NCBI RefSeq assembly: GCF_040545925.1
Contig: NZ_JBEPMX010000009.1
Location: 1-64,000 of the forward strand
Length of the DNA stretch: 64,000 bases
Source: Alkalibacillus flavidus
Lineage (GTDB): Bacteria; Bacillota; Bacilli; Bacillales; Alkalibacillaceae
Reading direction: 5' to 3'
Shown here piece by piece: positions 26,439 through 34,673 of this stretch (positions within the stretch are counted from its first letter, which is position 1; each line of letters starts with the position of its first letter). The position numbers were made by a program, and so were the translations under genes. Below the pieces are notes generated by a model, which was not told the DNA's origin, ran no database searches, and worked only from the letters and a program-made list of their open reading frames with translations.

Positions 26439-26475
26439 TTACCCTCTATTATACCGTTTTAAACGAAAAAGTAAA
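26439..26475 (-). promoter_or_regulatory. Overlapping sigma-B and sigma-A promoters of ctc
   Basis: On the minus strand GTTTAA (26459-26464), 14 bases, GGGTAA (26439-26444) fits the sigma-B consensus GTTTAA-N12-15-GGGTAT with one mismatch. TTTACT (26470-26475), 16 bases, TATAAT (26448-26453) gives a sigma-A promoter over the same stretch. ctc is a classic sigma-B gene in B. subtilis. Confidence 0.7.
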
Positions 26476-26479
26476 ATTA

Positions 26480-27433
26480 TTAATCAAATAGAGAGCTAAT
26501 CGAACGGTGTTCATGGACGCGTTTGATCGATTCACCGATTAAATCACCGACCGACAAACGGACGACTTTGTCAGTGCCTAAGTCATCAGACAAGTTAATA
26601 GTGTTTGTCACAACACATTCTTTAATCGCTGAATTCTCAATACGTTCAATTGCAGGTCCCGATAAAACTGGGTGCGTACAGCAAGCATAAACTTCTTTCG
26701 CGCCGTTTTCGATCATCGCATTGGCTGCTAATGTAATCGTGCCAGCTGTATCGATGATATCATCCACAAGAATAGCTGTTTTGCCCTCAATATTACCAAC
26801 AATATTCATCACTTCAGCAACATTTGGCTGCGGGCGACGCTTATCGATAATCGCAATCGGCGCGCCTAAACGATCAGCCATTTGGCGAGCACGCGTTACA
26901 CCACCATGATCGGGTGATACGATAACGACATCTTCTAACCCTTTATCTAAGAAGTAATCAGAAAGCGTCGGACCAGCGATTAAGTGGTCAATCGGAATAT
27001 TAAAGAACCCTTGAATTTGTGCTGCGTGTAAGTCAACTGACACAACACGGTCAGCTCCAGCTGTTTCTAACAGATCAGCAACAAGCTTCGACGTGATCGG
27101 CTCGCGAGAACGCGCCTTACGATCTTGACGTGCATAGCCATAATACGGCATAACAATATTAATCGTCCGAGCTGACACGCGTTTTAACGCATCAATCATA
27201 ATGAGTAATTCCATTAAATGCTCATTAACAGGGTTGCTCGTCGATTGAACAACGAAAACATCACAACCCCGAACACTTTCTTCAATATTAATTTGGACTT
27301 CACCATCTTTAAACCGTTTAACCGACGATTTACCGAGTTCGACACCTACTGAATCAGCAATTTCTTGCGCTAATTCTGGGTTCGACGTTAGCGAAAATAC
27401 TTTTAAGCTAGAGTCTTGGTATTGATTAGTCAT
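26480..27433 (-). CDS. prs: Ribose-phosphate pyrophosphokinase (PRPP synthetase)
   Basis: Makes PRPP from ribose-5-phosphate and ATP for nucleotide, His and Trp synthesis. The 317-residue protein has the class I features: the flexible loop RQDRKARSREPITSK, the divalent metal region VSVDLHAAQIQGFF and the PRPP motif AILVDDIIDTAGT. Start ATG 27433 follows GGTGGAGG. It is between glmU and ctc as in B. subtilis. Confidence 0.97.
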   Translation of the reverse strand: MTNQYQDSSLKVFSLTSNPELAQEIADSVGVELGKSSVKRFKDGEVQINIEESVRGCDVFVVQSTSNPVNEHLMELLIMIDALKRVSARTINIVMPYYGYARQDRKARSREPITSKLVADLLETAGADRVVSVDLHAAQIQGFFNIPIDHLIAGPTLSDYFLDKGLEDVVIVSPDHGGVTRARQMADRLGAPIAIIDKRRPQPNVAEVMNIVGNIEGKTAILVDDIIDTAGTITLAANAMIENGAKEVYACCTHPVLSGPAIERIENSAIKECVVTNTINLSDDLGTDKVVRLSVGDLIGESIKRVHEHRSISSLFD

Positions 27434-27489
27434 AAAAAGGAACCTCCACCATCTTGTAAGTTTTTATTTTAGGAATTCACATCCTTATG

Positions 27490-28863
27490 TTAAGACCGTT
27501 TATTTAACCGGTCGACATAACCTTCTTTATTTTCTTGTCTTGAACGTGCAATCGAGAGTGCTTTTTCAGGAACATTTTTCGTAATTGTCGACCCTGCAGC
27601 AACATAAGCACCTTGTTCAATCGTAACAGGCGCAACTAAATTGGAATTACAGCCAATAAAGGCATCATCCCCGATAACCGTTTTGTGTTTAGACTGACCG
27701 TCATAATTGACCGTAATACTGCCACATCCTACATTCACGTCTTGTCCGATTTCTGCATCACCTAAATAAGATAAGTGAGATGCTTTACTGCCTTCAGCCA
27801 TTGACGTTTTCTTCACTTCGACGAAATTACCTACTTTAACGCCTTCAGCTAATGTGCTGTCAGGGCGAATGTGAGCAAAAGGACCAATTTGGACGTTAGA
27901 TCCGACTTGGCTATCTGTTACGACGCTTTGGCGAATCACAGTATTCTCACCAATTGTGGCATCGGTAATTGTAGAGTGCGCACCAATGTGTGAAAACGAA
28001 CCGATCGCTGTATCACCGTGGATATGGACACCAGGTTCTATCGTAACATCTGTCCCGATTGTAACGTCAGGTCCGATGTACGTTTGGTCAGGATCAATTA
28101 ACGTAACGCCTTCACGCATATGCTGGTCATTAATGCGTTGTTTCATTAACTTTTCAGCATTAGCCAATGCCACCCGGTCATTGACGCCAACTGTTTCATT
28201 TACATTGGCCGTCTGATAGGCTGCAACCGTTTCCCCGCGTTGATTCGCAATCTCTAATACGTCAGGTAAGTAATACTCACCTTGAGCATTATCATTCGAC
28301 ACTTGTTTTAACGCTTCAAATAATAATGCATTGTCAAAACAATATGTACCTGTATTAATTTCTGTTATCGCTTTTTCCGCATCGGTTGCATCTTTTTCTT
28401 CTACAATTTTCTCAACTTGACCGTTCGCTTGTCGAACGATACGACCATAGCCAGATGGTTGATCGACATCAGTCGTGAGCACGGTTACTTTAGCGTTTTG
28501 TGCTTCATGTTCATCCATTAATTGGCTTATCGTGTCAGCCGTTAATAACGGCGTATCACCACAAACGACAACAGTAGTTCCTTCTTCACCTTCTAGCGCA
28601 GAACTCGCCATCTGCACCGCATGACCTGTTCCTAGCTGCTCGCTTTGAATTGCGTATTGTGTTTGATCACCTAATTGCTCTTGCACTGATTCAGCTCCGT
28701 GACCAACAATGGTAACGATTTGGTTTAAACCGACTTGATGCAATTGATCAAGCACGTGTTGGACCATCGCTTTACCACAGACTGGGTGGAGTACTTTATA
28801 TAATTGTGATTTCATGCGGGACCCTTTCCCAGCAGCTAAAACCACAGCGTTTCGATTGGCCAT
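27490..28863 (-). CDS. glmU: Bifunctional UDP-GlcNAc pyrophosphorylase / GlcN-1-P acetyltransferase
   Basis: Makes UDP-N-acetylglucosamine for peptidoglycan and teichoic acids. The 457-residue protein has an N-terminal nucleotidyltransferase domain (residues 1-230, LAAGKGSRMKS) and a C-terminal left-handed beta-helix with hexapeptide repeats (about 250-440). The start is ATG 28863 (MANRNAVVLAAG), after GGAGGGA. The frame stays open 32 codons further upstream, but without a start of comparable quality. Confidence 0.97.
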   Translation of the reverse strand: MANRNAVVLAAGKGSRMKSQLYKVLHPVCGKAMVQHVLDQLHQVGLNQIVTIVGHGAESVQEQLGDQTQYAIQSEQLGTGHAVQMASSALEGEEGTTVVVCGDTPLLTADTISQLMDEHEAQNAKVTVLTTDVDQPSGYGRIVRQANGQVEKIVEEKDATDAEKAITEINTGTYCFDNALLFEALKQVSNDNAQGEYYLPDVLEIANQRGETVAAYQTANVNETVGVNDRVALANAEKLMKQRINDQHMREGVTLIDPDQTYIGPDVTIGTDVTIEPGVHIHGDTAIGSFSHIGAHSTITDATIGENTVIRQSVVTDSQVGSNVQIGPFAHIRPDSTLAEGVKVGNFVEVKKTSMAEGSKASHLSYLGDAEIGQDVNVGCGSITVNYDGQSKHKTVIGDDAFIGCNSNLVAPVTIEQGAYVAAGSTITKNVPEKALSIARSRQENKEGYVDRLNKRS

Positions 28864-28934
28864 GATTGTCCCTCCAACTATCGCTAACACTTTCGATTGT
28901 AACGGTATGATAACCCTTACAATCATCCAATATG

Positions 28935-28963
28935 AATATATCTTAAATTCATGCATCATGCAA
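28935..28963 (-). promoter_or_regulatory. Candidate promoter of glmU-prs
   Basis: TTGCAT (28958-28963), 17 bases, TATATT (28935-28940) on the minus strand, downstream of the spoVG terminator. The -35 is a weak match. Confidence 0.45.
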
Positions 28964-29031
28964 CTTAATCACAGGATTATCACCGTTTCGCCACAGTTTA
29001 TGTTTTACCGTTCCATTTTTCGGTTAATAAT

Positions 29032-29068
29032 AAAAAAAGAGACCCAACCGCAGACACGATTGGATCTC
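29032..29068 (-). terminator. Terminator after spoVG
   Basis: A stem GAGATCCAATCG/CGGTTGGGTCTC with a short loop and seven T residues on the minus strand, 14 bases after the spoVG stop. Confidence 0.88.
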
Positions 29069-29081
29069 TATTCATTCCATA

Positions 29082-29369
29082 TTAAGAAGCACCTGCTTCT
29101 TCATATTCCACTTCTTCACCAGCACGATGGTATTCTTCTAAGACAGCATCTTGAATTTTACCACGTGTACCAGAATTAATAGGGTGGGCGATGTCTCTAA
29201 ACTCTCCGTCTGGCGTTCGTTTACTAGGCATCGCTACAAATAGCCCGTTGTTTCCATCAATGACACGAATATCATGCACAACAAATTCATCATCTAATGT
29301 AATCGATGCAATAGCGCGCATGCGACCATCCGTGTCCACGCGACGAAGCCTTACGTCTGTAACCTGCAT
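29082..29369 (-). CDS. spoVG: SpoVG RNA-binding regulatory protein
   Basis: A small nucleic-acid-binding protein that affects asymmetric division and cortex formation in Bacillus and many regulons in other Firmicutes. The 95-residue sequence is very close to the B. subtilis one (start VTDVRLRRV, MPSKRTPDGEFRD, end EEAGAS). Start ATG 29369 follows AAAGGTGG. The upstream region has a sigma-H type promoter. The yabJ gene that precedes spoVG in B. subtilis is missing. Confidence 0.97.
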   Translation of the reverse strand: MQVTDVRLRRVDTDGRMRAIASITLDDEFVVHDIRVIDGNNGLFVAMPSKRTPDGEFRDIAHPINSGTRGKIQDAVLEEYHRAGEEVEYEEAGAS

Positions 29370-29453
29370 TCTGTCTCACCACCTTTTAACAATATAAACT
29401 GACCCCATTTGCGCGAGCTTTGAACGCAAATTTTATAGGACTCTACAGTTACC

Positions 29454-29478
29454 ATTCAACAGCCAACTAGAAATTCCT
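29454..29478 (-). promoter_or_regulatory. Sigma-H promoter of spoVG
   Basis: On the minus strand AGGAATT (29472-29478), 14 bases, GAAT (29454-29457) match the sigma-H consensus RnAGGAwWW/RnnGAATww. Directly upstream (29480-29530) is a very AT-rich stretch, like the AbrB-bound region upstream of B. subtilis spoVG. Confidence 0.65.
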
Positions 29479-29524
29479 GCCCAAAATATTTATTTTTTTA
29501 TAATTTTGCGACAAAAATAGTATT

Positions 29525-29552
29525 AAAAAAAGAAGGGCTGCTCACCCTTCTT
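29525..29552 (-). terminator. Terminator after purR
   Basis: AAGAAGGG/CCCTTCTT stem with a 7-base loop and TTTTT after it on the minus strand, immediately after the purR stop (29556). It sets spoVG apart as its own transcription unit. Confidence 0.85.
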
Positions 29553-29555
29553 CGT

Positions 29556-30371
29556 TTATTGATCAAAATAATTGCCACGTAAGACGCTAACGTCACCCGT
29601 TATTTCATTGACATCTTGAATCTTTAATAACGACGTGTAGTTATTCACGCGACGTTCTTCTTCCTCATCTTCTGCTTCAGCTAGTACCCCAATGCCTTGG
29701 ACTTTTGCATCAAATTCAGCCATTAAGCTTTCCATACCTTTAATCGTCCCACCCGCTTTCATGAAGTCATCTACTAAAATCACATTAGAGCCGGGTTCAA
29801 TATGACGTTTAGCTAAAGCCATCGATTGGATTTTGCGCGATGAGCCGGATACATAATTAATACTAATCGTCGACCCTTCTGTCACAATGGGATCCCGACG
29901 AATGATCACCACAGGTAAATTGAGCGCTTCAGCAACCGCGTAAGCAATCGGAATTCCTTTAGTGGCGACGGTCACGACATAATCCGCTTCCGTTTGCTGA
30001 AACGCTGCGCCGAAGATTTTACCAATCCTGCGAATATAATAATTATGACCAAGCAAATCACTCATATATAAATAACCGCCAGGCAAAATACGGGACGGAA
30101 CCTGTAACAAATCGATTAATTCATCGACAAATTGCTGACTCGATGCGAGCGGATAATCCGGAACATACTTGACGCCGCCCGAATATCCTGAGACCGTCTC
30201 AATTCGACCGATCCCTAATTGACGAAACATATCGTCAATAATATCAATGTCTTCACTGATCGACGACTTCGCCGCTTCATACGTCCGTACAAAGAAAGGA
30301 AGGGAGACGAGTGCTCGCGGATTTTCTTTAAAATAATGCGTCATGGCTGCTATCCGTTGACTACGTTTCAT
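29556..30371 (-). CDS. purR: Pur operon repressor PurR
   Basis: Represses purine synthesis genes; PRPP relieves repression. The 271-residue protein has an N-terminal winged-helix domain (residues 1-74) and a C-terminal type I phosphoribosyltransferase-like domain with the PRPP motif VILVDDFMKAGGTIKG. This is the Bacillus PurR, unrelated to the LacI-family E. coli protein. Start ATG 30371 follows GAGGTG. Confidence 0.95.
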   Translation of the reverse strand: MKRSQRIAAMTHYFKENPRALVSLPFFVRTYEAAKSSISEDIDIIDDMFRQLGIGRIETVSGYSGGVKYVPDYPLASSQQFVDELIDLLQVPSRILPGGYLYMSDLLGHNYYIRRIGKIFGAAFQQTEADYVVTVATKGIPIAYAVAEALNLPVVIIRRDPIVTEGSTISINYVSGSSRKIQSMALAKRHIEPGSNVILVDDFMKAGGTIKGMESLMAEFDAKVQGIGVLAEAEDEEEERRVNNYTSLLKIQDVNEITGDVSVLRGNYFDQ

Positions 30372-30404
30372 TCATTACACCTCAAAAACCGAATAATAAG
30401 TATC

Positions 30405-30413
30405 ACTATACCA
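30405..30413 (-). promoter_or_regulatory. Candidate extended -10 of purR
   Basis: TGGTATAGT on the minus strand, about 35 bases before the purR start, with no clear -35. Confidence 0.35.
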
Positions 30414-30430
30414 CGAATCATTTGTATTGA

Positions 30431-31285
30431 CTATGATGAACGTAAGGCATGAACGACATAGACATCGTGACAAAACCCTTTCAAGCTGTTATAAATTCGC
30501 TCCGCTTTAGCCTCTTGTTGAACGAGTGTATAAACTGTTGGGCCGCTACCACTCATGAGTACTCCTGGCGCCCCTGCTTTTTCCATCCGTTCTTTAATTT
30601 GCGCAATTTCTTCATGCATATTAACGGTGATCGGCTCTAACACATTGTTTAACTGATTACACACACCATCAAAATCTTGCGCATCTAACGCCTCGATCAT
30701 AGCCTGAGTATCAGGATGGTTCATCTGCGCTACGTCAACTTGTTTATACACATCTTTCGTTGAAACGCCGATATTCGGTTTCGCAATCACGACATAACAC
30801 GGCGGAAGTTGTGATATACTCGTTAATTTTTCGCCTCGTCCTTGTGCTAATTGCGTACCTCCTTTAATACAAAAAGGCACATCGGACCCGATTTCCTCAG
30901 CTAACGCTTCTAATTGTTCATACGTTAAATTCGTTTCAAACAATCGATTTAAGCCTCGCAATGTGGCAGCAGCATCACTACTTCCACCCGCCAAACCAGC
31001 AGCAACCGGGATTTGTTTATCGATGCCAATTTTGACACCTTGTGTGATTCCTTGCTTACGTTTGAACAGCTGGGCTGCTTGATACGCTAAGTTGTGTTCA
31101 TTATCAGGGACGAAACGATTTTCTGACTCGACAACAATCTCATCGTGATCAAGCACCTCAAAACTCATCCGATCGTAAAGGTCAACAGTCGTCATGATCA
31201 TGTTGACTTCATGATAGCCGTCATCACGTTTATGTAGTACATCAAGTGTTAAGTTAATTTTAGCTGGCGCTTTTTCAAACAACAT
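30431..31285 (-). CDS. ispE: 4-diphosphocytidyl-2-C-methyl-D-erythritol kinase
   Basis: GHMP-family kinase of the non-mevalonate isoprenoid pathway. The 284-residue protein shows APAKINLTLDV at the N-terminus, the phosphate loop PVAAGLAGGSSDAAA and the late motif VLMSGSGPTVY. Start is ATG 31285, after TAGGTG; a GTG three codons earlier is part of that site. It lies between sspF and purR as in B. subtilis. Confidence 0.95.
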   Translation of the reverse strand: MLFEKAPAKINLTLDVLHKRDDGYHEVNMIMTTVDLYDRMSFEVLDHDEIVVESENRFVPDNEHNLAYQAAQLFKRKQGITQGVKIGIDKQIPVAAGLAGGSSDAAATLRGLNRLFETNLTYEQLEALAEEIGSDVPFCIKGGTQLAQGRGEKLTSISQLPPCYVVIAKPNIGVSTKDVYKQVDVAQMNHPDTQAMIEALDAQDFDGVCNQLNNVLEPITVNMHEEIAQIKERMEKAGAPGVLMSGSGPTVYTLVQQEAKAERIYNSLKGFCHDVYVVHALRSS

Positions 31286-31356
31286 CGTTTTCACCTACTA
31301 TTTTTTCGTCGTTGTGATTGTATCATATACGAACGACGCGTTGTTATCAATGAATA

Positions 31357-31388
31357 AGAAAAAAGCAGACCTTATAAAAGGCCTGCTT
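31357..31388 (-). terminator. Terminator after sspF
   Basis: AAGCAGGCCTT/AAGGTCTGCTT stem followed by TTTTCTT on the minus strand, ten bases past the sspF stop. Confidence 0.85.
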
Positions 31389-31398
31389 TCCCAACGAT

Positions 31399-31575
31399 TT
31401 AACGTTGTTCCTTTTCCATTTGTTCTTGCGCCATCTCAACAGCTCGCTTCACCATGTTACCAGCATCTCGTGATTTGATGCCGCCCCAACCTTCTTTTTG
31501 CACCGTGTCGTAAAACCCGAGATCTTTAGCGATTTCCTCTTTGAAACGATTTGACATGACACCACGTCGTCCCAA
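31399..31575 (-). CDS. sspF: Small acid-soluble spore protein SspF (alpha/beta type, minor)
   Basis: A DNA-binding spore protein that protects forespore DNA. The 58-residue product has the conserved segments DLGFYDTVQKEGWGGI and RDAGNMVKRAVEMAQ; the GPR cleavage-type region differs from major SASPs. The start is placed at TTG 31575 (giving MGRRGVMS), nine bases after AAGGGG, matching the B. subtilis N-terminus MGRRRGVMS. Another TTG three codons earlier abuts the Shine-Dalgarno sequence. I found no clear sigma-G promoter upstream. Confidence 0.93.
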   Translation of the reverse strand: MGRRGVMSNRFKEEIAKDLGFYDTVQKEGWGGIKSRDAGNMVKRAVEMAQEQMEKEQR

Positions 31576-31680
31576 CGATGACAACCCCTTCTGTCGTGTA
31601 TCACGACACTCTTATGTTATGTACGTACAGGGATTTAACACATGGAAAGTGTTGAAGGCGTTAACAAAAAGAAGTAAAAA

Positions 31681-31699
31681 TCAATAGGCTTTATTAAGC
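31681..31699 (-). terminator. Weak terminator at the end of veg
   Basis: GGCTTAATAAAGCC hairpin overlapping the veg stop codon, followed by TATTGATTTTT on the minus strand. The stem is only five base pairs. Confidence 0.35.
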
Positions 31700-31948
31700 C
31701 ATCTTGGTGATTTCGTCTGAGAAGGTAATTTTGACCGTTTCAGTCAAAACATCTGCATAACTGTAGGACACGCGTTCAAACGCATGCTCGTCTTGATCAA
31801 GCTCAACAATAAAAACGGATGGGTACGTTTCAGCTAATATACCGCAACGTTCAATCGTTTTACGACGACCGCCATTCGCTTCTAACGTTAATCGCTGACC
31901 AATTTTGACATCTAAAGTTTCTTTAATTTCACCCAATGTTTTCCCCAT
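31694..31948 (-). CDS. veg: Veg protein
   Basis: An 84-residue protein. In B. subtilis Veg is very highly expressed, and a role in biofilm formation through inhibition of SinR and in spore outgrowth has been reported. The conserved core ANGGRRKTIERCGILAETYP and FERVSYSYADVLTETV is present. Start is ATG 31948 (MGKTLGEIK), after AGGTGG; the frame is open five codons upstream. Two strong promoters precede it, as expected for veg. Confidence 0.94.
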   Translation of the reverse strand: MGKTLGEIKETLDVKIGQRLTLEANGGRRKTIERCGILAETYPSVFIVELDQDEHAFERVSYSYADVLTETVKITFSDEITKMA

Positions 31949-31971
31949 TAGACTCCACCTCACTAATTAAT

Positions 31972-32000
31972 ACTGTAACACATTTCCTGCTCGTAGTCAA
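31972..32000 (-). promoter_or_regulatory. veg promoter, proximal
   Basis: TTGACT (31995-32000), 17 bases, TACAGT (31972-31977) on the minus strand. Confidence 0.7.
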
Positions 32001-32009
32001 AAATTTTTA

Positions 32010-32039
32010 ATTATACCAATATGGACACTGGCATGTCAA
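32010..32039 (-). promoter_or_regulatory. veg promoter, distal
   Basis: Perfect TTGACA (32034-32039) and TATAAT (32010-32015) on the minus strand with an 18-base spacer. It is in tandem with the promoter at 31972-32000. The B. subtilis veg promoter is among the strongest known. Confidence 0.8.
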
Positions 32040-32101
32040 CAAAAATCGCCCTCTTTTTCTTAACATGACCGAATTCAGCAAATTCATACATTATTTATAA
32101 C

Positions 32102-32130
32102 AAAAAATAAACACCGCTATGAACGGTGTT
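32102..32130 (-). terminator. Terminator overlapping the yabG stop
   Basis: AACACCG/CGGTGTT stem followed by TATTTTTTG on the minus strand. The yabG stop codon (32117-32119) lies in the loop and the last codons form one arm. Confidence 0.8.
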
Positions 32131-33016
32131 CGTTGTCTTGTGGTTGTTCGGTGGTGTGTGGCAGGCCTTGCATATACGGCAAGCCGACGCGAAACAAGCC
32201 TCTTGTTTCCACTCCACCAATACCTTTTTCACGTGTGACGGTTTTATGGAGAACGTCGTATAAATCGACGCGATCCATAAATGATGTAAATCCTATCTTT
32301 GCGATTACATAAACAGGGTCTAACGCATGAATATTAATACGCGTCGGTGAGCTTGCAAAATTTGCTCCTGCTTTAATAAGCGATTCAAAATGCGACTGAC
32401 AAGCACCAGCAAAAATCACTAATTGATCTAAACTCGGCTGCACTCTTCTAGCTTCACGAACCGCTTCAACAAAGTATTTACTATTGCGGTAAGCCCGCAA
32501 ATTTTCTTTGTCTCCCTTATCTTTCGAATAAGCATCATGGCCCGTAATGACTAACACATCAGGCTGAATTTTTCGCACCAATTCTTTCGTTTTCTCTGGC
32601 ATTTCTGATTCTTGAACGTGTATGCCGTGAACTTGTAATCCGAGCCGTTTGTATAACATAATGCATTTTTTTAAAAACAATTGGTCCCCGTCGATATGCA
32701 GTACTTTGGGACATAATTGAAATTGAATAATCGGATCCTCTTTTAACGCAGTCGTTGCATAATGACGAAATGAGCGCAAATAATAATCTTGTCGAAACAT
32801 TCTATATGAACTCGCCTCATCTTCACGTACTGGCTGTTCTAACTGTTGTCGTTCATCGTTTGTGACACGCCTTAAGTCTGACTGCGGTGCATCAACTTCT
32901 AACCGAAAGTTTTCCCCATATAAGATGATATTATCCCCTTGTTGATACTGCACACGAAACAATAAATCATGGTTATGAGAATAACGTGTGACCATGTCTC
33001 CTTTTTGCCAAGCCAT
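32117..33016 (-). CDS. yabG: Sporulation-specific protease YabG
   Basis: Peptidase family U57, which processes spore coat and cortex proteins such as SpoIVA, SafA and CotT in B. subtilis (sigma-K regulon). The 299-residue protein is full length. Features include the N-terminal SH3-like region MAWQKGDMVTRYSHNHD, the VLVITGHDAYSK block and FAGACQSHFESLIKAGANFASSP with a conserved Cys and His. Start ATG 33016 follows AAAGGA. I found no exact sigma-K promoter. Confidence 0.94.
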   Translation of the reverse strand: MAWQKGDMVTRYSHNHDLLFRVQYQQGDNIILYGENFRLEVDAPQSDLRRVTNDERQQLEQPVREDEASSYRMFRQDYYLRSFRHYATTALKEDPIIQFQLCPKVLHIDGDQLFLKKCIMLYKRLGLQVHGIHVQESEMPEKTKELVRKIQPDVLVITGHDAYSKDKGDKENLRAYRNSKYFVEAVREARRVQPSLDQLVIFAGACQSHFESLIKAGANFASSPTRINIHALDPVYVIAKIGFTSFMDRVDLYDVLHKTVTREKGIGGVETRGLFRVGLPYMQGLPHTTEQPQDNEHRS

Positions 33017-33101
33017 ATCGTACGTCCTTTCCGCGCATGCCCTTCTTATACAACATATTAAGCGCGCAGAAAATTGTGCATTTCACAACGATTGTTTAGC
33101 A

Positions 33102-33131
33102 TAAAAAAACGAGAGATGCCCATCATCTCCC
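33102..33131 (-). terminator. Terminator after ksgA
   Basis: GGGAGATG/CATCTCTC stem with a 5-base loop and TTTTTTT after it on the minus strand, about 20 bases past the ksgA stop. Confidence 0.87.
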
Positions 33132-33149
33132 GGTCAAATTCATCATGAT

Positions 33150-34022
33150 TTATGATCTAACAAACGGATGAATCGCATCCGCTAATTGAGCAAACTCTTC
33201 TAAAGATAGCGACTCCCCACGCCTTTTACTATCAATATCAGATGCTAAAAATACCTGGTCTAATTCTTCGGCGCTAAGATCACTAAACACGCGTTTCAAA
33301 TTATTGCGCAATGTTTTCCGCCGTTGTCCAAAACTAGCCTGAACAATGTCAAAGTATAAATCCTCATCAATGACATCAACATACGGCTCAGACCTGACAT
33401 TTAATTGCAAAATCGCCGAGTCCACATTCGGTTGCGGCATAAAACACGTCTTCGGCACAGTCATGATCACATTTGACGTCGTATAATATTGCACGGCAAT
33501 CGACAACGACCCGTAATCTTTCGTGTTCGGACTCGCTGCCATACGAGTGGCCACCTCTTTTTGCATCATGACGGTAATCGATTCAATCGGTAAATCACTC
33601 GTTAACAGCTTCATCAAAATCGGTGTCGTCACATAATACGGCAAATTAGCGACGACCTTAACTCGTTTATCACTCGGGACATGTTCGGCGATAAATTGCT
33701 TTAAATCAACATTAAGAATATCCTCATGTGTCACTGTAACATTACTGTATGGACTCATCGTATCGGCTAATACATCGATCAACCGACCATCGATTTCAAA
33801 CGCATAGACATGGTGCGCTTTTTTAGCTAACTGTTCGGTTAAAGCACCAATACCTGGCCCAATCTCGATAGCAACCGTCTCACTATCGACGCCCGCTTTC
33901 GACACGATATTTTCTAATATGTTCACATCGATCAAAAAGTTTTGACCTAAACTTTTTTTAAACGATAAATCATGACGTGCCATAATCTCTTTTGTTCGGG
34001 TAATCGTCGCTATCGCTTTCAT
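33150..34022 (-). CDS. ksgA: 16S rRNA (adenine 1518/1519-N6) dimethyltransferase
   Basis: Dimethylates two adjacent adenosines in the 3' hairpin of 16S rRNA, a late 30S assembly step; loss gives kasugamycin resistance. The 290-residue Rossmann methyltransferase has SLGQNFLID, the SAM motif EIGPGIGALTEQLA and the catalytic NLPYYVTTP. The start overlaps rnmV by 4 bases (ATGA). Confidence 0.97.
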   Translation of the reverse strand: MKAIATITRTKEIMARHDLSFKKSLGQNFLIDVNILENIVSKAGVDSETVAIEIGPGIGALTEQLAKKAHHVYAFEIDGRLIDVLADTMSPYSNVTVTHEDILNVDLKQFIAEHVPSDKRVKVVANLPYYVTTPILMKLLTSDLPIESITVMMQKEVATRMAASPNTKDYGSLSIAVQYYTTSNVIMTVPKTCFMPQPNVDSAILQLNVRSEPYVDVIDEDLYFDIVQASFGQRRKTLRNNLKRVFSDLSAEELDQVFLASDIDSKRRGESLSLEEFAQLADAIHPFVRS

Positions 34023-34579
34023 GTCTGCTGTCGCTCCTCTAATAAAATCTGATCCATTGTTGCCTCGAATTCTGATACAGTGATTTGGAACATGGTGAGT
34101 CGTTTTTCTAATTGTTTCGCATTAGCATAGCCAATATTTAAACGCTCGCCTAATTGTTCACGGCGCGTTTTTGCTTGGGCGCCACCAAACAAGCCATACG
34201 CTAATAAATGTGGGCGCCAATCAATCGGTTCTTGTTCATCTTCTCGAAGGGCGTAAACGGACTGCAGCGCATCACGAATCGCTTGTTTCGTTGCGTGTTC
34301 GACACCAAGACCATTCGTACCTTTTGCTAAATCTTTCGGCATGAAGGCGTGTTTACATCCTGGTACATGCTCTTGAACAATACGCCGAATTCGCTCGCCG
34401 GGATAATCAGGGTCTGTAAAAATGATAACGCCTCGTTTAGCTTGCGCATGCTTAATGCGTTCTAATGTCTCGTCGTTTATCGCTGATCCATTTGTTTCAA
34501 TCGTATCAGCTTCAACGGCTTGTTTAATTTTCGCAGTGTCGTCACGTCCTTCAACGACAATGATCTCTTGTATTTTCAC
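34019..34579 (-). CDS. rnmV: Ribonuclease M5
   Basis: Cleaves the 5S rRNA precursor to mature 5S in Gram-positive bacteria. The 186-residue protein has an N-terminal TOPRIM domain (VVEGRDDTAKIK, IFTDPDYPGERIR). It starts with GTG at 34579, seven bases after GTGAGG; an ATG two bases earlier would hit a stop at once. It overlaps ksgA by 4 bases. Confidence 0.95.
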   Translation of the reverse strand: MKIQEIIVVEGRDDTAKIKQAVEADTIETNGSAINDETLERIKHAQAKRGVIIFTDPDYPGERIRRIVQEHVPGCKHAFMPKDLAKGTNGLGVEHATKQAIRDALQSVYALREDEQEPIDWRPHLLAYGLFGGAQAKTRREQLGERLNIGYANAKQLEKRLTMFQITVSEFEATMDQILLEERQQT

Positions 34580-34615
34580 ATGTATGCCTCACTTTTATTC
34601 TGGTCAACATTTAAC

Positions 34616-34655
34616 ATAAAAAAATCCTGCTACACATGAATAGTATAGCAGGATT
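34616..34655 (-). terminator. Terminator after yabE
   Basis: AATCCTGCTA/TAGCAGGATT, a perfect 10-base stem with TTTTT after it on the minus strand, between yabE and rnmV. Confidence 0.88.
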
Positions 34656-34673
34656 CTTGTAAAGGCGAAAATA

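Noticed and set aside
29480..29530. Possible AT-rich replication or integration element before spoVG
   Set aside because: It is better explained as an AbrB-bound promoter region like that of B. subtilis spoVG; no DnaA boxes or repeats were seen.
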